From positions 88,378 to 152,377 of the forward strand of contig CALEHQ010000009.1 in assembly GCA_937876315.1 (NCBI GenBank): DNA of 64,000 bases, given 5' to 3'. Position numbers and translations under genes: made by a program. The notes beneath the pieces were generated by a model. It made no database searches and had not been told where the DNA came from. It saw only the letters and a list, made by a program, of their open reading frames with translations. This DNA comes from an uncultured Actinomycetes bacterium (lineage in GTDB: Bacteria > Actinomycetota > Acidimicrobiia > Acidimicrobiales > Acidimicrobilacustridaceae). The number at the start of each line of letters is the position of its first letter. Position 1 is the first letter of the stretch. This document shows, one piece after another, positions 27,917 to 40,446 of the stretch.

Positions 27917-29479
27917 TCAGGCAACTACCAGAGACTCGACCGCTTGCGGTTCATCGTGTCGGGTACGGCGCACAAAGAACGCAGCAACCAAAGCAATAAC
28001 CGCTGCCCCCGCCCCAACGTAATAGGCCGCAGCGTAGGACGAGGTTCCGCTCCCGCTTACTGCACTCACCGATTGCACCGTCAGAAGAATTTGCATGCCC
28101 GCGACCACACCGATCTGACTCACAGTCTGGGATGCCGCGCTGGCAACACCGAGATCGCGTTTGTCGACTGAGTTCGCGATGCTGGCGATCATCGCCGGAG
28201 CACACGCGCCCATTCCGATTCCAGAAAGAACCAGCGCGCCTTCAATCAACCACAATCCTGAGTCGGCCGTAACCATCGCCAAACTCATCATTGAGGCGAC
28301 CAACACGATGGAACCAAACATGCCGATCGTTCTCTCACCGAACTTGATGACGAGATAACCAGCGATCGGACCGCAAATCGAAAATGCAATCGGTCGGGCA
28401 ATCGAAACCAACCCAGTCTTTGTTGTGCTGTAGCCAAGAACATCTTGAAGCAGCAACGGCGTGAGAATGAATCCACCCATGTAGGTGAAATTTGCGAAGA
28501 ACTGATTAATCATCGGAAACGTGAAATTTCGTCGACGGAAATAGCGCATCGGCAGTAGCGGATGTTCTGTCTGGCTTTCGACGCGAGCGAACCAGGCCAA
28601 CAACAAAGGTCCCCCGATGAAGCCAGCGAGTACGAGTGGGTGGGTCCAACCCATTTCGGGACCACGATTTAACGCAACAAGAATGAATCCGACGCCAAAA
28701 GCAAGCAGCGCCGAACCGGCGATGTCGAATGGGTGCCGATCGCCACGACCCGAATGCGGAAGTACGAGAAAACCGATCACCACAGCAGCAACAGCGATTG
28801 GTGTTTGCAAAATGAAGATCCATCGCCAACCGAAAGAATCAACCAACGGACCGCCAATCACGACACCGAAAACTGGTGCTCCGGCCCCGACGAGCGCCCA
28901 ATAGCCGAGCGCTTGCGCGCGACGCTCTGGGGGAAAACTTCGATTGATCATCGACAACGCTGCGGGACCTGTTGCCGCACCAAGCGATGCTCCGATTAAT
29001 CGAGCAGCAATAAGGGCAGGCGCACTCCACGCAACAACTGCGGCAGCAGAGAACACCGCAACACCCAAGATGCTGATCAGGTAAATGCGCCGAGCCCCAT
29101 AGCGGTCGGACATCTTTCCGCCGATCGGACCCAGCACCGCCATTGCAAGACTCGGACCAGTCACCGCCCAGGTGAGGATGCTTTGAGTGGAACCTAGGTC
29201 ATGCGCAATTTCGCCTAACGAAACTGTAAGAACGGTGATCGTGAAACTTGCGGTAAATACGCCCAGCAACGACGCCGCAAGGATGATCCACGCTTTGCGC
29301 GGGCTGCGCTCAACACGCCCAGCGACGCGCCGTTGCAGCATGAGACTCCAAGGCAAAACGACAACCTCGTCGCCGCCAGATGGCTCGATGCCGAGTTCAA
29401 GTTCCTCAGCATCACCGAGGCCAGCATCACTGAGACTGTCGTCCCCTTCGGAACCCTCGGGATGGTCGGTGGTTGTCAC
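27917..29479 (-). CDS. MFS efflux transporter, DHA2 (EmrB/QacA) type
   Basis: This 520-residue integral membrane protein has the length and about 14 hydrophobic segments of the DHA2 family. The GGKMSDRYGARRIYL loop after TM2 matches the MFS signature A-like motif. An acidic cytoplasmic N-terminus precedes the first helix. Members export drugs or small metabolites by proton antiport; the substrate here is unknown. The start is a GTG. It follows pknB by 37 bases on the same strand and may be in the same transcript. Confidence 0.82.
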   Translation of the reverse strand: MTTTDHPEGSEGDDSLSDAGLGDAEELELGIEPSGGDEVVVLPWSLMLQRRVAGRVERSPRKAWIILAASLLGVFTASFTITVLTVSLGEIAHDLGSTQSILTWAVTGPSLAMAVLGPIGGKMSDRYGARRIYLISILGVAVFSAAAVVAWSAPALIAARLIGASLGAATGPAALSMINRSFPPERRAQALGYWALVGAGAPVFGVVIGGPLVDSFGWRWIFILQTPIAVAAVVIGFLVLPHSGRGDRHPFDIAGSALLAFGVGFILVALNRGPEMGWTHPLVLAGFIGGPLLLAWFARVESQTEHPLLPMRYFRRRNFTFPMINQFFANFTYMGGFILTPLLLQDVLGYSTTKTGLVSIARPIAFSICGPIAGYLVIKFGERTIGMFGSIVLVASMMSLAMVTADSGLWLIEGALVLSGIGMGACAPAMIASIANSVDKRDLGVASAASQTVSQIGVVAGMQILLTVQSVSAVSGSGTSSYAAAYYVGAGAAVIALVAAFFVRRTRHDEPQAVESLVVA

Positions 29480-29516
29480 GAACGGCGATGGTACCGGCGG
29501 ATGTGCGCAGAGCCGA

Positions 29517-31484
29517 TTACGGCGAGGTCACCAATGTGACAGCTGATCCGGCCTTGACCTGCGTTCCGACGGCTGGAGTCGAACCAGTCACAGTCTTGGT
29601 CGGGTTACCAGCGACTCCGCTCACGGTGAGACCCAATGCTGTGAGCTGCGCACTGGCATCAGCGATGGATTTACCGACAATCGATGCAGGGATCGTGACC
29701 GGCTTCTTGCCCTTCGACACCGTCACGGTCACGGTGCTCCCCTTCGCTGCGGTCTGACCTGCCGCAGGAGATGAAGAAATCACGATGTTCTCAGCCACTC
29801 TGTCGGAGAACTCGTCGACCCGGGTGACTTTCAATCCAAGCGCATCGAGTTGCGGCGTAACTTCCGCAATTGGCTTTCCTGCGATCTCGGGAATTGTCCG
29901 AGGCACTGGACCGGCGCTGACAATGAGATCAATCCCCGAGCCTTTCGGCATCTCCGGGGTAACCCCGTCGGCGAGTGACAACACAATTCCCTTTGCAACC
30001 GCTTCATCGAACGCATCGGTAACGACACCAAGCTTCAAGCTCGCAGCCGTCAGAGCCGCCGACGCTTGATCGATCGCCTTCCCCGGCAGATCAATTGGAA
30101 CCGGAACCGGAGGCGGACCCAAGGACACCGTAAGAGTGACGGTCTTGCCTTCGGCGAGCGATGTACTCGCAACTGGATCCTGAGAAATCACCGTATTGAT
30201 CTCGATGGTTTCCGAATAGGCGCCTTCGTCGACAACGTTGAATCCCTTCGATTCAAGTTCGGCGCGCGCCACCGGTGCAGACATCGACGCGTAATCAGCA
30301 AGGGTGTGAGTGGGGGTACGGAGAAGAAAGAATGCCGCCCCGCCTCCGACGACAACAAGCAACGCTATGAGCACCGCGATCGATTTTGCCGGTAGCCGTC
30401 GACGTGGCCTTTTGCCCGAACGCGCTGCAGTCGCAACCGCTGCGCTCTCAGGACGATCGATTGTTCGAGTGGCAGGTTGAGCGGCGGAAAACAGTTCATT
30501 TGCGATCGTTGGATCGGCGAACGTCGGACCGCTTGCAACCCCCGCTGGCGTTCCTCCGAGAATGACTTGTTCAGGAACGTAAATTGTGGTGGGTTCGCGC
30601 GGCTCAAGCTGATCGGGTTCAAGCGCAACAGTTCCCGCGAGAGGCAATGGCGCAACGGGACCGAGGTCACCAGCAGCCATGAGCATCGTCGCGAATTCGG
30701 CTGCATCGGGACGGTCTGCAGGATTTGGAACCCCTGCTGCACGCAACGCAGGAACGAGTGGTCCGAGCACATCGGGAACCGGAACATTCCGATCGACGCG
30801 CGCCATGAGTGTCCCCAGCGTTGTATCGGCAGTGAACGGAAGTTGGCCGGTGACCGATTCGATAATCACAAGACCAAGTGAATAAACATCGCTGCGTCCG
30901 TCGAGCACTACGCCTTGAGCTTGCTCGGGTGAGGCATAGCGAGCGGTGCCCAACACCGCGCCGGCTGGTTCTGTCCATGCAGCTTCAGCAAGTGCGCGAG
31001 CCAGTCCAAAGTCGGCAATGCGAAGGGTTCCTTCGTCATCGAAGAGGAGGTTGGCTGGCTTGATATCGCGATGAACGAACCCTCGGCGATGGGCATAGTC
31101 CAATGCCGCAGCAGTATCGACACCGACACTTCTGGCTTGGGCAAGATCAAGAAGATTCCCGGCGTCGAGCATCGCTCGCAAAGAACCGCCATCGAGTAAT
31201 TCGGTGACGAGATAGGGCACCTCTCCCTGCCCCCAGTCGTGCACCGCCATTATGTGTCGGTGGTTCAGTGCGGCTGCGGAGCGAGCTTCTGCTTGGAAAC
31301 GTTTCAGGAACGAAACATCGCTCGCGAGTGCATCATGAAGAACTTTTACCGCGACGCGACGACGAAGAACCACGTCATCGGCCAGGTAGACAGTCGCGGA
31401 GGCCCCGGTGCCGATGGGGGCCAGCAGCCGGTAGCGCCCCCCGAGCACCTGACCGATGCGGTCGGCAGCACGGGCGTTAGACAC
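29517..31484 (-). CDS. pknB: PASTA-domain serine/threonine protein kinase
   Basis: This 655-residue receptor kinase has an N-terminal Hanks-type domain (glycine loop GTGASATVY, Lys47 in VAVKVL, HRD at 138-140, DFG at 158-160, and an activation loop with GTARYASPEQ). A juxtamembrane linker, one TM helix (about 368-388) and four PASTA repeats to the C-terminus follow. PASTA repeats bind peptidoglycan or lipid II fragments, so the protein probably senses cell-wall state. The start is a GTG; TAGCCT ends exactly 6 bases before it and there is no ribosome-binding site, so a leaderless mRNA is likely. Unlike the usual actinobacterial locus there are no pbpA, rodA or phosphatase genes beside it. Confidence 0.92.
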   Translation of the reverse strand: MSNARAADRIGQVLGGRYRLLAPIGTGASATVYLADDVVLRRRVAVKVLHDALASDVSFLKRFQAEARSAAALNHRHIMAVHDWGQGEVPYLVTELLDGGSLRAMLDAGNLLDLAQARSVGVDTAAALDYAHRRGFVHRDIKPANLLFDDEGTLRIADFGLARALAEAAWTEPAGAVLGTARYASPEQAQGVVLDGRSDVYSLGLVIIESVTGQLPFTADTTLGTLMARVDRNVPVPDVLGPLVPALRAAGVPNPADRPDAAEFATMLMAAGDLGPVAPLPLAGTVALEPDQLEPREPTTIYVPEQVILGGTPAGVASGPTFADPTIANELFSAAQPATRTIDRPESAAVATAARSGKRPRRRLPAKSIAVLIALLVVVGGGAAFFLLRTPTHTLADYASMSAPVARAELESKGFNVVDEGAYSETIEINTVISQDPVASTSLAEGKTVTLTVSLGPPPVPVPIDLPGKAIDQASAALTAASLKLGVVTDAFDEAVAKGIVLSLADGVTPEMPKGSGIDLIVSAGPVPRTIPEIAGKPIAEVTPQLDALGLKVTRVDEFSDRVAENIVISSSPAAGQTAAKGSTVTVTVSKGKKPVTIPASIVGKSIADASAQLTALGLTVSGVAGNPTKTVTGSTPAVGTQVKAGSAVTLVTSP

Positions 31485-31597
31485 AGGCCGAGGCTAGTTC
31501 TCTACCTTGCCGATTTCGGCCACCCTCAGCAGGGACGTGACGGAAAATCGTCACACCCGAGACCCGCACGCGAGCCGCGAGCGGGCAGACTCTTGCC

Positions 31598-32077
31598 GTG
31601 ACTACTTCCGATCCTGCGAATGACACCACAAACTCCGGCGCCGACACTACCGAGTCCGCCTCTCCGCCAAACCGCCGGTTCAAGCCTCGCTATCTCGCCT
31701 ACCTCGCGTTGCTCGCGATCGCGGTGGTCTGCATCGTGCTGGCTGCTCGTCTCGGCGCCTCCGACACCTCCCAACTCGATGGTGGTCGCATTCAACGCCT
31801 CATCCCAACTCCCGGAGCGAAGATTCTTCAGCAGGACATCATCGGAATCGATATGGCCCCGGGATACGAAGCGTCACTCGTGCTTAACGGAATTCCGCTT
31901 CCGCTCGACCAGACCTACACCGTTCCACAGCTCAACCAAGTCACGTTCAAAGCCGGACCAGGCAAGGTCTATGAAACTCTGCCCGCAGGGGAGAACTGTT
32001 TGACGGCCACGTACTGGCAATCCGCGTTCGGTCCAAAAGTGAGTTCCGTCAGAAGTTGGTGCTTCACCGTAATCTGA
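31598..32077 (+). CDS. Hypothetical single-pass membrane protein
   Basis: This 159-residue protein has a Ser/Thr-rich cytoplasmic N-terminus, one TM helix (about residues 31-49) and an extracytoplasmic domain of roughly 100 residues with two Cys (NCLTATYW, SWCFTV) that could pair. I do not recognise the domain. The start is a GTG with CAGACT ending exactly 6 bases upstream and no ribosome-binding site. It diverges from pknB. Confidence 0.65.
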   Translation: MTTSDPANDTTNSGADTTESASPPNRRFKPRYLAYLALLAIAVVCIVLAARLGASDTSQLDGGRIQRLIPTPGAKILQQDIIGIDMAPGYEASLVLNGIPLPLDQTYTVPQLNQVTFKAGPGKVYETLPAGENCLTATYWQSAFGPKVSSVRSWCFTVI

Positions 32078-32139
32078 TCGACTTTTCTCTGACCACGAGT
32101 TACGCGCACTCAGAGCAGGTGATCGCGTCGGACAAGGAA

Positions 32140-34856
<2,717 letters not shown>

Positions 34857-34886
34857 CTAGCGAGGACATCGCCTTTGGCGTCGCGT

Positions 34887-35906
34887 TCAAGCACCGACCG
34901 AAATTCGAGCACCTGTGGCTTGACCCTGCAGTCGCTCGGCCAATCGCGAGGTGTGCTCCATCACCTGTTCGGCCTGCGTCACCCCATGTTGAGCGAGCCC
35001 GCACACCGGCGTGATGATCGCGTTTGTTCGTAGCAACATCGGATCACAGCCTTCGTTGGCCATATCGCACCAAACCGTTGATAGCCGTCGCCAAAGGCGA
35101 TCAACGCTCGTACCGATCGGACCGTCGGTTGGAACCGCCCCCCACGCGATCCATCCACCACGCTCGAGGTAATCGGCAACGAGCCCCGAGTGTTTCGCGA
35201 TTCGATCATCAACCGGGACCGAAAGAATCCGAGGACCGGTACTCAAAAGAAGTCTGTAATCAACTGCGGTGCAGCAATGAAGTCCTGTAATTGCCTTGGA
35301 CTCGACAACTGCCATCGCTGACGACACCAAGTCAATACCTTCGTTGGGACCTATTGGGAATCCTTCATCGGTGAGCGAACCCATCGCTGGTTCGTCCAGA
35401 AACACGACCACCTGGGCTTGCGGAACGCGCGACAACACATGATCAACGAGTCGATTGATGCGGGCCCGTACCGCGTGGCCCGCGATTCGAAACGCAAGGT
35501 CAATGTCGATCCCCGCACCCCACAAAGCAATACCCAGGGTCACCGGACCCGTTAGTGAGACTTTGACCGGGCCATCTCTATCGGCAACTGCAGTAAGGAA
35601 CGCCCGAAGACCAACCCACGCATCGCTCGACAAACGCTCGTCGTCAAGAGGAGCCTCGGGGTCGATGAGCGAAAGGTCCACATCGATTGAACCATCGACG
35701 CGAATTGTGACGCCAGCGAGTCCCGATGCTGCTTGGGCAATCATCCCTTCACGTCGCGACCGAGCTGGCAACGACGGAGCCGATGGCAATCGCGGACTGT
35801 GCCTGAGCACGAACTCGACTGCCTCGCCTGGATCGCAATGCGGCAAATAGCCGATTCCGGTTGAGAGACCGGGAGGCAACGACAACGAGGTAGCGCGCGA
35901 ACTCAC
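34887..35906 (-). CDS. MetE-like (cobalamin-independent methionine synthase fold) protein
   Basis: This 339-residue protein resembles the stand-alone MetE/UROD-fold proteins such as mycobacterial Rv3015c. GIGYLPHCDPGEAV near the N-terminus, VKVSLTGPVTLG in the middle, and the metal-type ligands in GLHCC and TPVCGLA fit that fold. It is half the length of true MetE and its reaction is unknown. The GTG at 35906 has GAGGGAGG seven bases upstream, which favours it over an in-frame TTG at 35936. Its place just upstream of ligA is conserved in mycobacteria from memory. Confidence 0.78.
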   Translation of the reverse strand: MSSRATSLSLPPGLSTGIGYLPHCDPGEAVEFVLRHSPRLPSAPSLPARSRREGMIAQAASGLAGVTIRVDGSIDVDLSLIDPEAPLDDERLSSDAWVGLRAFLTAVADRDGPVKVSLTGPVTLGIALWGAGIDIDLAFRIAGHAVRARINRLVDHVLSRVPQAQVVVFLDEPAMGSLTDEGFPIGPNEGIDLVSSAMAVVESKAITGLHCCTAVDYRLLLSTGPRILSVPVDDRIAKHSGLVADYLERGGWIAWGAVPTDGPIGTSVDRLWRRLSTVWCDMANEGCDPMLLRTNAIITPVCGLAQHGVTQAEQVMEHTSRLAERLQGQATGARISVGA

Positions 35907-36052
35907 GTCAACGCCTCCCTCTCGTGTCGTGGTCAATCATTTCGCACCGTCCCGAAGGTTTCGCCCACTTCCGAACCGAAAATCGGTCGGAATCTTGTGG
36001 CCGAAGTCACATGGTTAGCGAGGACGGCCAGAATCGGCAAATCTCGTGAGTG

Positions 36053-36949
36053 ATGACCCCCACCAGCAGGGCAATCAGTCGCTGGGCCCCGGCCCTCATC
36101 TGGCTGTCACTCCCCCTCACCGCAGGCACTTCGTTCGCTCACGCCCTCGACCAACGCTCGGCGCCCGTCACGCTCACGGCTGCAATCGGTCTGTGGTCGA
36201 TGTGGGTTATCGGCCTGATCGCAGCACTCGCTCCCAGTTCGGTTTCGCTCACCACGATCCGAATTGTCATGCCTGCTTCCGTCGTGGCCGCCGCGTGGGC
36301 TGCGATTCTTGCTCCCAATGGGGCGGACTTCGCGGAATCATTTGCGCTTGGCGTTACGTCAATGTGCGCGGTGCTTTCACTTTCCGCCCCCGTTGGCTAC
36401 ACGTTCATCAATGGGTCGTCCTACGGCGACGAGCGAAGATTCCCGCTACGACCTCCCGGCCCGGTCGTTCTCGGTCCACTTGAACTTGTCTGGGTTGCGA
36501 TAGTCGCCAGCGTTCTGGCGGGACCACTCCTGCTTGCCGCCAAACAATGGATCCCGGGCGCAATCATCAGCGTGCTCGCCGTTGGTCTCTGCGTTGTAGG
36601 CGCGCGAGCACTCCACCAACTCTCGAAGCGTTGGCTCGTTTTCGTGCCCGCCGGCCTTGTTCTTGTCGACCGAACGACACTCCTTGACGCACTGCTTGTT
36701 CAGCGTCACGTTGTGAGCTCGATCGGTGTTGCCGAAGAGGATTCTGCGGCCGCCGACCTCAGCGCAGGCGCCATCGGCCTGCAGGTCGAGTTACGCCTCT
36801 CAACGACCGACTCAATCATTCCGACACCGGCACGACGCGACCGCCACAAGATGATCGAACCGCTTGATGTTGAAGCAGTTCGATTCACGCCAAGCCGTCC
36901 CGGCTGGGTCCTTGACGCAGCCAAAGAACGTCGGCTTACCGTCGACTGA
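36053..36949 (+). CDS. Hypothetical membrane protein with PH-like C-terminus
   Basis: This protein of about 298 residues has five or so hydrophobic segments in the first 195 residues, then a soluble beta-rich part (RWLVFVPAGLVLVDRTTLLDALLVQRHVV). That layout is common in uncharacterised actinobacterial membrane proteins. GTG and ATG lie side by side (36050 and 36053); either may start translation. Its 3' end overlaps the convergent mnmA gene by 14 bases. Confidence 0.68.
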   Translation: MTPTSRAISRWAPALIWLSLPLTAGTSFAHALDQRSAPVTLTAAIGLWSMWVIGLIAALAPSSVSLTTIRIVMPASVVAAAWAAILAPNGADFAESFALGVTSMCAVLSLSAPVGYTFINGSSYGDERRFPLRPPGPVVLGPLELVWVAIVASVLAGPLLLAAKQWIPGAIISVLAVGLCVVGARALHQLSKRWLVFVPAGLVLVDRTTLLDALLVQRHVVSSIGVAEEDSAAADLSAGAIGLQVELRLSTTDSIIPTPARRDRHKMIEPLDVEAVRFTPSRPGWVLDAAKERRLTVD

Positions 36950-38009
36950 CCAGTCCCCCGCCGACGACAAGATCGTTGTCGTACAACACAATGCTTTGAC
37001 CAGGGGCAACGCGACGTGTCGGAGACTCCCAGATCAGTTCGAGCCCCGCGTCGGTTTCTCGGAGTTCGCTAATTGCAAGTGACTCACCGTGAGCACTTGC
37101 CTGAGCCGAGACTGTCGTTGAGATCAACGTTTCAGATCGGGCACTTTCATCGACCCACGTAAACGAGTGCAAGAGTTCACCCGAGACATCGAGCCCCTCA
37201 GGAGCGCCAACCAGAACAGTGCGATTCGGCACGTCGACATCGAGTGCATAGCGAGGACGACCATCGATGCCGATGCCGAGGCCACGACGTTGTCCAATCG
37301 TCACGAGTTCCACTGCGTCGACAGAACCCAATTGGGTTCCGGTTTCATCAACCAGTCGCGCTGGGTGCATTTCGATTCGGTTCCCAAGAAATACTCGGCG
37401 TCCTCCGCCCGTATGCGAAATGAAACAGACGTCTTGGCTGTCGGGCTTACCGGCGGTGCGGAGACCAAGTTCGGTTGCACGTTCACGCACTTCGTCTTTG
37501 GTCATACCTCCGATTGGCAACATGATTCGCTCGAGTTGTGTGGCCGTGAGCATATGAAGCACGTAACTCTGGTCTTTGGCGAAATCGGCGCCGCGAGTGA
37601 GGCGGGGAAGACCCGAAGGCGACCGCACAATCTGTGCGTGATGACCAGTCGCAACCATGTCGAAGCCGAGGGCATCGGCTCGAGCCATTAAACGATCGAA
37701 CTTGAGGTGACGATTGCACTCAATGCATGGATTGGGCGTAATTCCGCGTGCATGATCGGCGACGTAGGGCTCAACCACGTCGCGATCGAAATCTTCAGAG
37801 AAATTGAAAACTAAATGGTCGATGTCCAACTGCTGGGCGACGCGACGCGCATCGTCGACGTCGCTCACCGAACAACATCCAGAATCAGATTCTCCACCCC
37901 ACAACTTCAGGGTGACGCCCACGATCTCATGCCCTTGGTCGCGCAACATCGCAGCAGCAACTGAAGAATCAACGCCTCCGGACATCGCAACCATGACCTG
38001 CATCATCAA
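36936..38009 (-). CDS. mnmA: tRNA-specific 2-thiouridylase
   Basis: MnmA places sulfur on U34 of Lys, Glu and Gln tRNAs using sulfur from a cysteine desulfurase. The 357-residue protein has the PP-loop AMSGGVDSSVAA (residues 8-19), the catalytic Cys95 in PNPCIECN, the second Cys in DSQDVCFI, and GQRRGLGIG. Its start overlaps the iscS stop by 4 bases, linking it directly with its sulfur donor. Confidence 0.95.
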   Translation of the reverse strand: MMMQVMVAMSGGVDSSVAAAMLRDQGHEIVGVTLKLWGGESDSGCCSVSDVDDARRVAQQLDIDHLVFNFSEDFDRDVVEPYVADHARGITPNPCIECNRHLKFDRLMARADALGFDMVATGHHAQIVRSPSGLPRLTRGADFAKDQSYVLHMLTATQLERIMLPIGGMTKDEVRERATELGLRTAGKPDSQDVCFISHTGGGRRVFLGNRIEMHPARLVDETGTQLGSVDAVELVTIGQRRGLGIGIDGRPRYALDVDVPNRTVLVGAPEGLDVSGELLHSFTWVDESARSETLISTTVSAQASAHGESLAISELRETDAGLELIWESPTRRVAPGQSIVLYDNDLVVGGGLVSRR

Positions 38010-39139
38010 ATTCCAAACTTTTGGAGTCGTTCAACCGCTGGCGGAATCACGGCAAGAGCTTCGTCGACATCAGCCTGCGTGCTAGACCAACCCAAAGACA
38101 AACGCAACGAACCACGCGCCAATTCTGTCTCGACCCCCATAGCCCCCAAGACATGAGAAGACTGCATCGCACCGCTGGCGCACGAGGATGCCGCCGAGGC
38201 AGAGACTTCACCGCGTTCAAGCAAGAACAGAAGCGCCTCGCTCTCAACACCTGGAATGCAAAGATGAGCGATCCCTGCTGCTCGTTGCGAACGATCGGCA
38301 CCAGCCGTCTCAACTGACCCTGGGAGCGCAGCGAGCAAGCCATCGAGAAGTTGATCGCGCAGTTTGCCAACTCGGTCGATATCGGCATTTCGATCCTCGG
38401 CAGCGAGACGAGCCGCAGTCGCCATTGCAACAATCCCAGGAACGTTCTGGGTGCCTGATCGACGCTCACGCTCCTGGCCTCCCCCGAGTTGGCGGGCAGA
38501 AAGCGCAACACCGGCGCGAACAACAAGCGCGCCCACGCCCTTTGGTCCACCGAATTTGTGCGCGCTCAAACTGAACGAATCGACGGCCGCGCATGCTTCA
38601 GCAATATCTGTCCAGCAGAACGCCTGCACCGCATCGGAATGAAGCACCGCATCCGGCGCAGAAGTGCGCACGACCTTCCCAAGAGCGTCCAGATCGGCGA
38701 TAACACCAGTTTCATTGTTGACGACCATGAGCGAGACAACCCTCACTGGCCCTTCGTGAAGTACCCGCCGAAGTTCCGCGGGATCAATCGCTCCGTTGCG
38801 ATCGACTCCGACGACACGCCCGCCAAGAGCTTCAACGGGATCAAGAACAGCGTGGTGTTCCACTGCGCTGCAGACGGGAACGCCATCGGCCGAACCAAGA
38901 CCGAAAATGGCGAGGTTGTCCGATTCAGTGCCGCCACTCGTGAAAATAATGTCGCCTGGTTCGGCTCCAACGAGTGCGGCAAATTCCTCGCGGGCATCAT
39001 CGACCGCGCGACGGGCATCTCGAGCGAACCGGTGTGCGCCAGATGGATTAGCGAATCGCTCGGAAAGAAACGGCAGCATCGCCTCAATCGCTTCAGGGCG
39101 CATTGGCCCTGTCGCAGCGTGATCGAGATACGACGTCAT
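38006..39139 (-). CDS. iscS: Cysteine desulfurase
   Basis: This 377-residue NifS/IscS-type enzyme takes sulfur from cysteine. The start YLDHAATGPMRPEA, the cofactor lysine in SLSAHKFGGPKGVGA and the active Cys in SSCASGAM are visible. It probably supplies MnmA and Fe-S assembly. TACCCT ends exactly 6 bases before the ATG; the methyltransferase gene diverges 51 bases away with a similar box, so two leaderless promoters share this gap. Confidence 0.93.
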   Translation of the reverse strand: MTSYLDHAATGPMRPEAIEAMLPFLSERFANPSGAHRFARDARRAVDDAREEFAALVGAEPGDIIFTSGGTESDNLAIFGLGSADGVPVCSAVEHHAVLDPVEALGGRVVGVDRNGAIDPAELRRVLHEGPVRVVSLMVVNNETGVIADLDALGKVVRTSAPDAVLHSDAVQAFCWTDIAEACAAVDSFSLSAHKFGGPKGVGALVVRAGVALSARQLGGGQERERRSGTQNVPGIVAMATAARLAAEDRNADIDRVGKLRDQLLDGLLAALPGSVETAGADRSQRAAGIAHLCIPGVESEALLFLLERGEVSASAASSCASGAMQSSHVLGAMGVETELARGSLRLSLGWSSTQADVDEALAVIPPAVERLQKFGI

Positions 39140-39190
39140 GGCTCAAGGGTACCGGTGGGCTGGCATCGCCATCACGGGCAGACTTCTCGG

Positions 39191-39958
39191 GTGACTACCA
39201 ACCACCCCAGCGACCCCAGTACCTATGGCCGGTCTTTCGCCGACGTCTACGACGACTGGTACGCAACCTCGTTCGATACCGACGCCGCAGTCCTTGCTTT
39301 GGTGCGCCTCGCAGGTGGTGGAGCTGTCCTCGAACTTGGCGTAGGGACAGGGCGACTCGCTCTTCCCCTCGCTCAATGCGGCCTGCGAGTCGTCGGACTC
39401 GACGCGTCACAAGAAATGCTCGATCGGCTCCAACTTGCCGACCCGACCCAGATGGTCATCCCCGTATTCGGAGATATGGCGGATGTCGATGGCTCATTGC
39501 GAAACGCGAACTATGACGAACATTTCACGCTCATCTTCTGCGCGTTCAACACACTGCTGAATCTGGATAGTTTCGATGCACTCGGTCGCTGCTTTCGAGG
39601 ATGTCAACAAGTCCTACTCCCATCAGGACATCTTGTCGTCGAAGCATTTGTACCGATTGATGAATCAACGATCCCCTCTCAGTCACTGTCGCCCGCACGG
39701 GTCGAATCCGATGCTGCCGTCTTCATTGAAACGACCTATGACCGAGAACGATCGCGACTTGATGGTCGCCACATTGAGGTTCAACCTGGCGCCATCACCG
39801 TGCGGCCGTGGTCAGTTCTCATCTGTGGACCCGAGCAACTTGACCGTGCTGCCCAGACTGCAGGTTTCGTGCTCGTCGAGCGCCGAAGCGACTGGAACGG
39901 CACGCCATTTACCGATGAGAGCGCCACTCACGTTTCGATCTACGCCCCAACCGCGTGA
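39191..39958 (+). CDS. SAM-dependent methyltransferase, class I
   Basis: This 255-residue protein has the class I motif VLELGVGTGRLALPLA, the acidic end of strand 2 in VVGLDAS, and VFGDMAD. YDDWYATSF at the N-terminus is typical of the small actinobacterial methyltransferase group. The substrate is unknown. The start is a GTG with CAGACT ending exactly 6 bases upstream; extending the frame further upstream runs antisense through iscS and is an artefact. Confidence 0.82.
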   Translation: MTTNHPSDPSTYGRSFADVYDDWYATSFDTDAAVLALVRLAGGGAVLELGVGTGRLALPLAQCGLRVVGLDASQEMLDRLQLADPTQMVIPVFGDMADVDGSLRNANYDEHFTLIFCAFNTLLNLDSFDALGRCFRGCQQVLLPSGHLVVEAFVPIDESTIPSQSLSPARVESDAAVFIETTYDRERSRLDGRHIEVQPGAITVRPWSVLICGPEQLDRAAQTAGFVLVERRSDWNGTPFTDESATHVSIYAPTA

Positions 39959-39987
39959 TTTAGGCCGTCGCTCTCTACGCTGTGGGA

Positions 39988-40446
39988 ATGGCAACCATCA
40001 AGGTCAGCACCGTTATCGACGCAACTCCCGACAAGGTCTGGGCCGTTGTTGAAAATGTCGCAGACCACGTCGACTGGATGCACGATGCCGTAGCGATCCG
40101 TTTCACCTCGCCCACGACCGCCGGCGTGGGAACCACATTCGATTGCGATACCAAAGTCGGTCCATTCCGCCTCACCGACAAGATGGAAATCACCGAATGG
40201 GAAGACGGGACCACGATCGGGGTCCGCCATGTCGGAATGGTGACCGGAACCGGAGCATTCACGATCTTTCCGATCGGCGAAGACCGAGCCGGATTCCAAT
40301 GGAAGGAATCACTTCGTTTCCCTTGGTGGATGGGTGGACCAATCGGTGCCGTTGTCGGTGGTCAGGTTCTCAAGCTCATTTGGAAACGGAACCTCAAAGA
40401 ACTGAAAACGATCGTCGAAGGTCCCGGGTCAACTCACAACGCGTGA
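39988..40446 (+). CDS. SRPBCC (START/polyketide-cyclase-like) protein
   Basis: This 152-residue protein has the SRPBCC pattern: IKVSTVIDATPDKVWAVVENVADHVDWM, then a strand-rich body with FRLTDKMEITEWEDG and a long C-terminal helix region. The family binds hydrophobic ligands in a deep cavity. TACGCT ends exactly 6 bases before the ATG. The 3' end overlaps the convergent rhomboid gene by 18 bases. Confidence 0.8.
   Translation: MATIKVSTVIDATPDKVWAVVENVADHVDWMHDAVAIRFTSPTTAGVGTTFDCDTKVGPFRLTDKMEITEWEDGTTIGVRHVGMVTGTGAFTIFPIGEDRAGFQWKESLRFPWWMGGPIGAVVGGQVLKLIWKRNLKELKTIVEGPGSTHNA

Noticed and set aside
38489..39190. A long plus-strand frame continuous with the methyltransferase gene
   Set aside because: It runs antisense through iscS, has no family pattern, and the methyltransferase domain starts only at the GTG at 39191.
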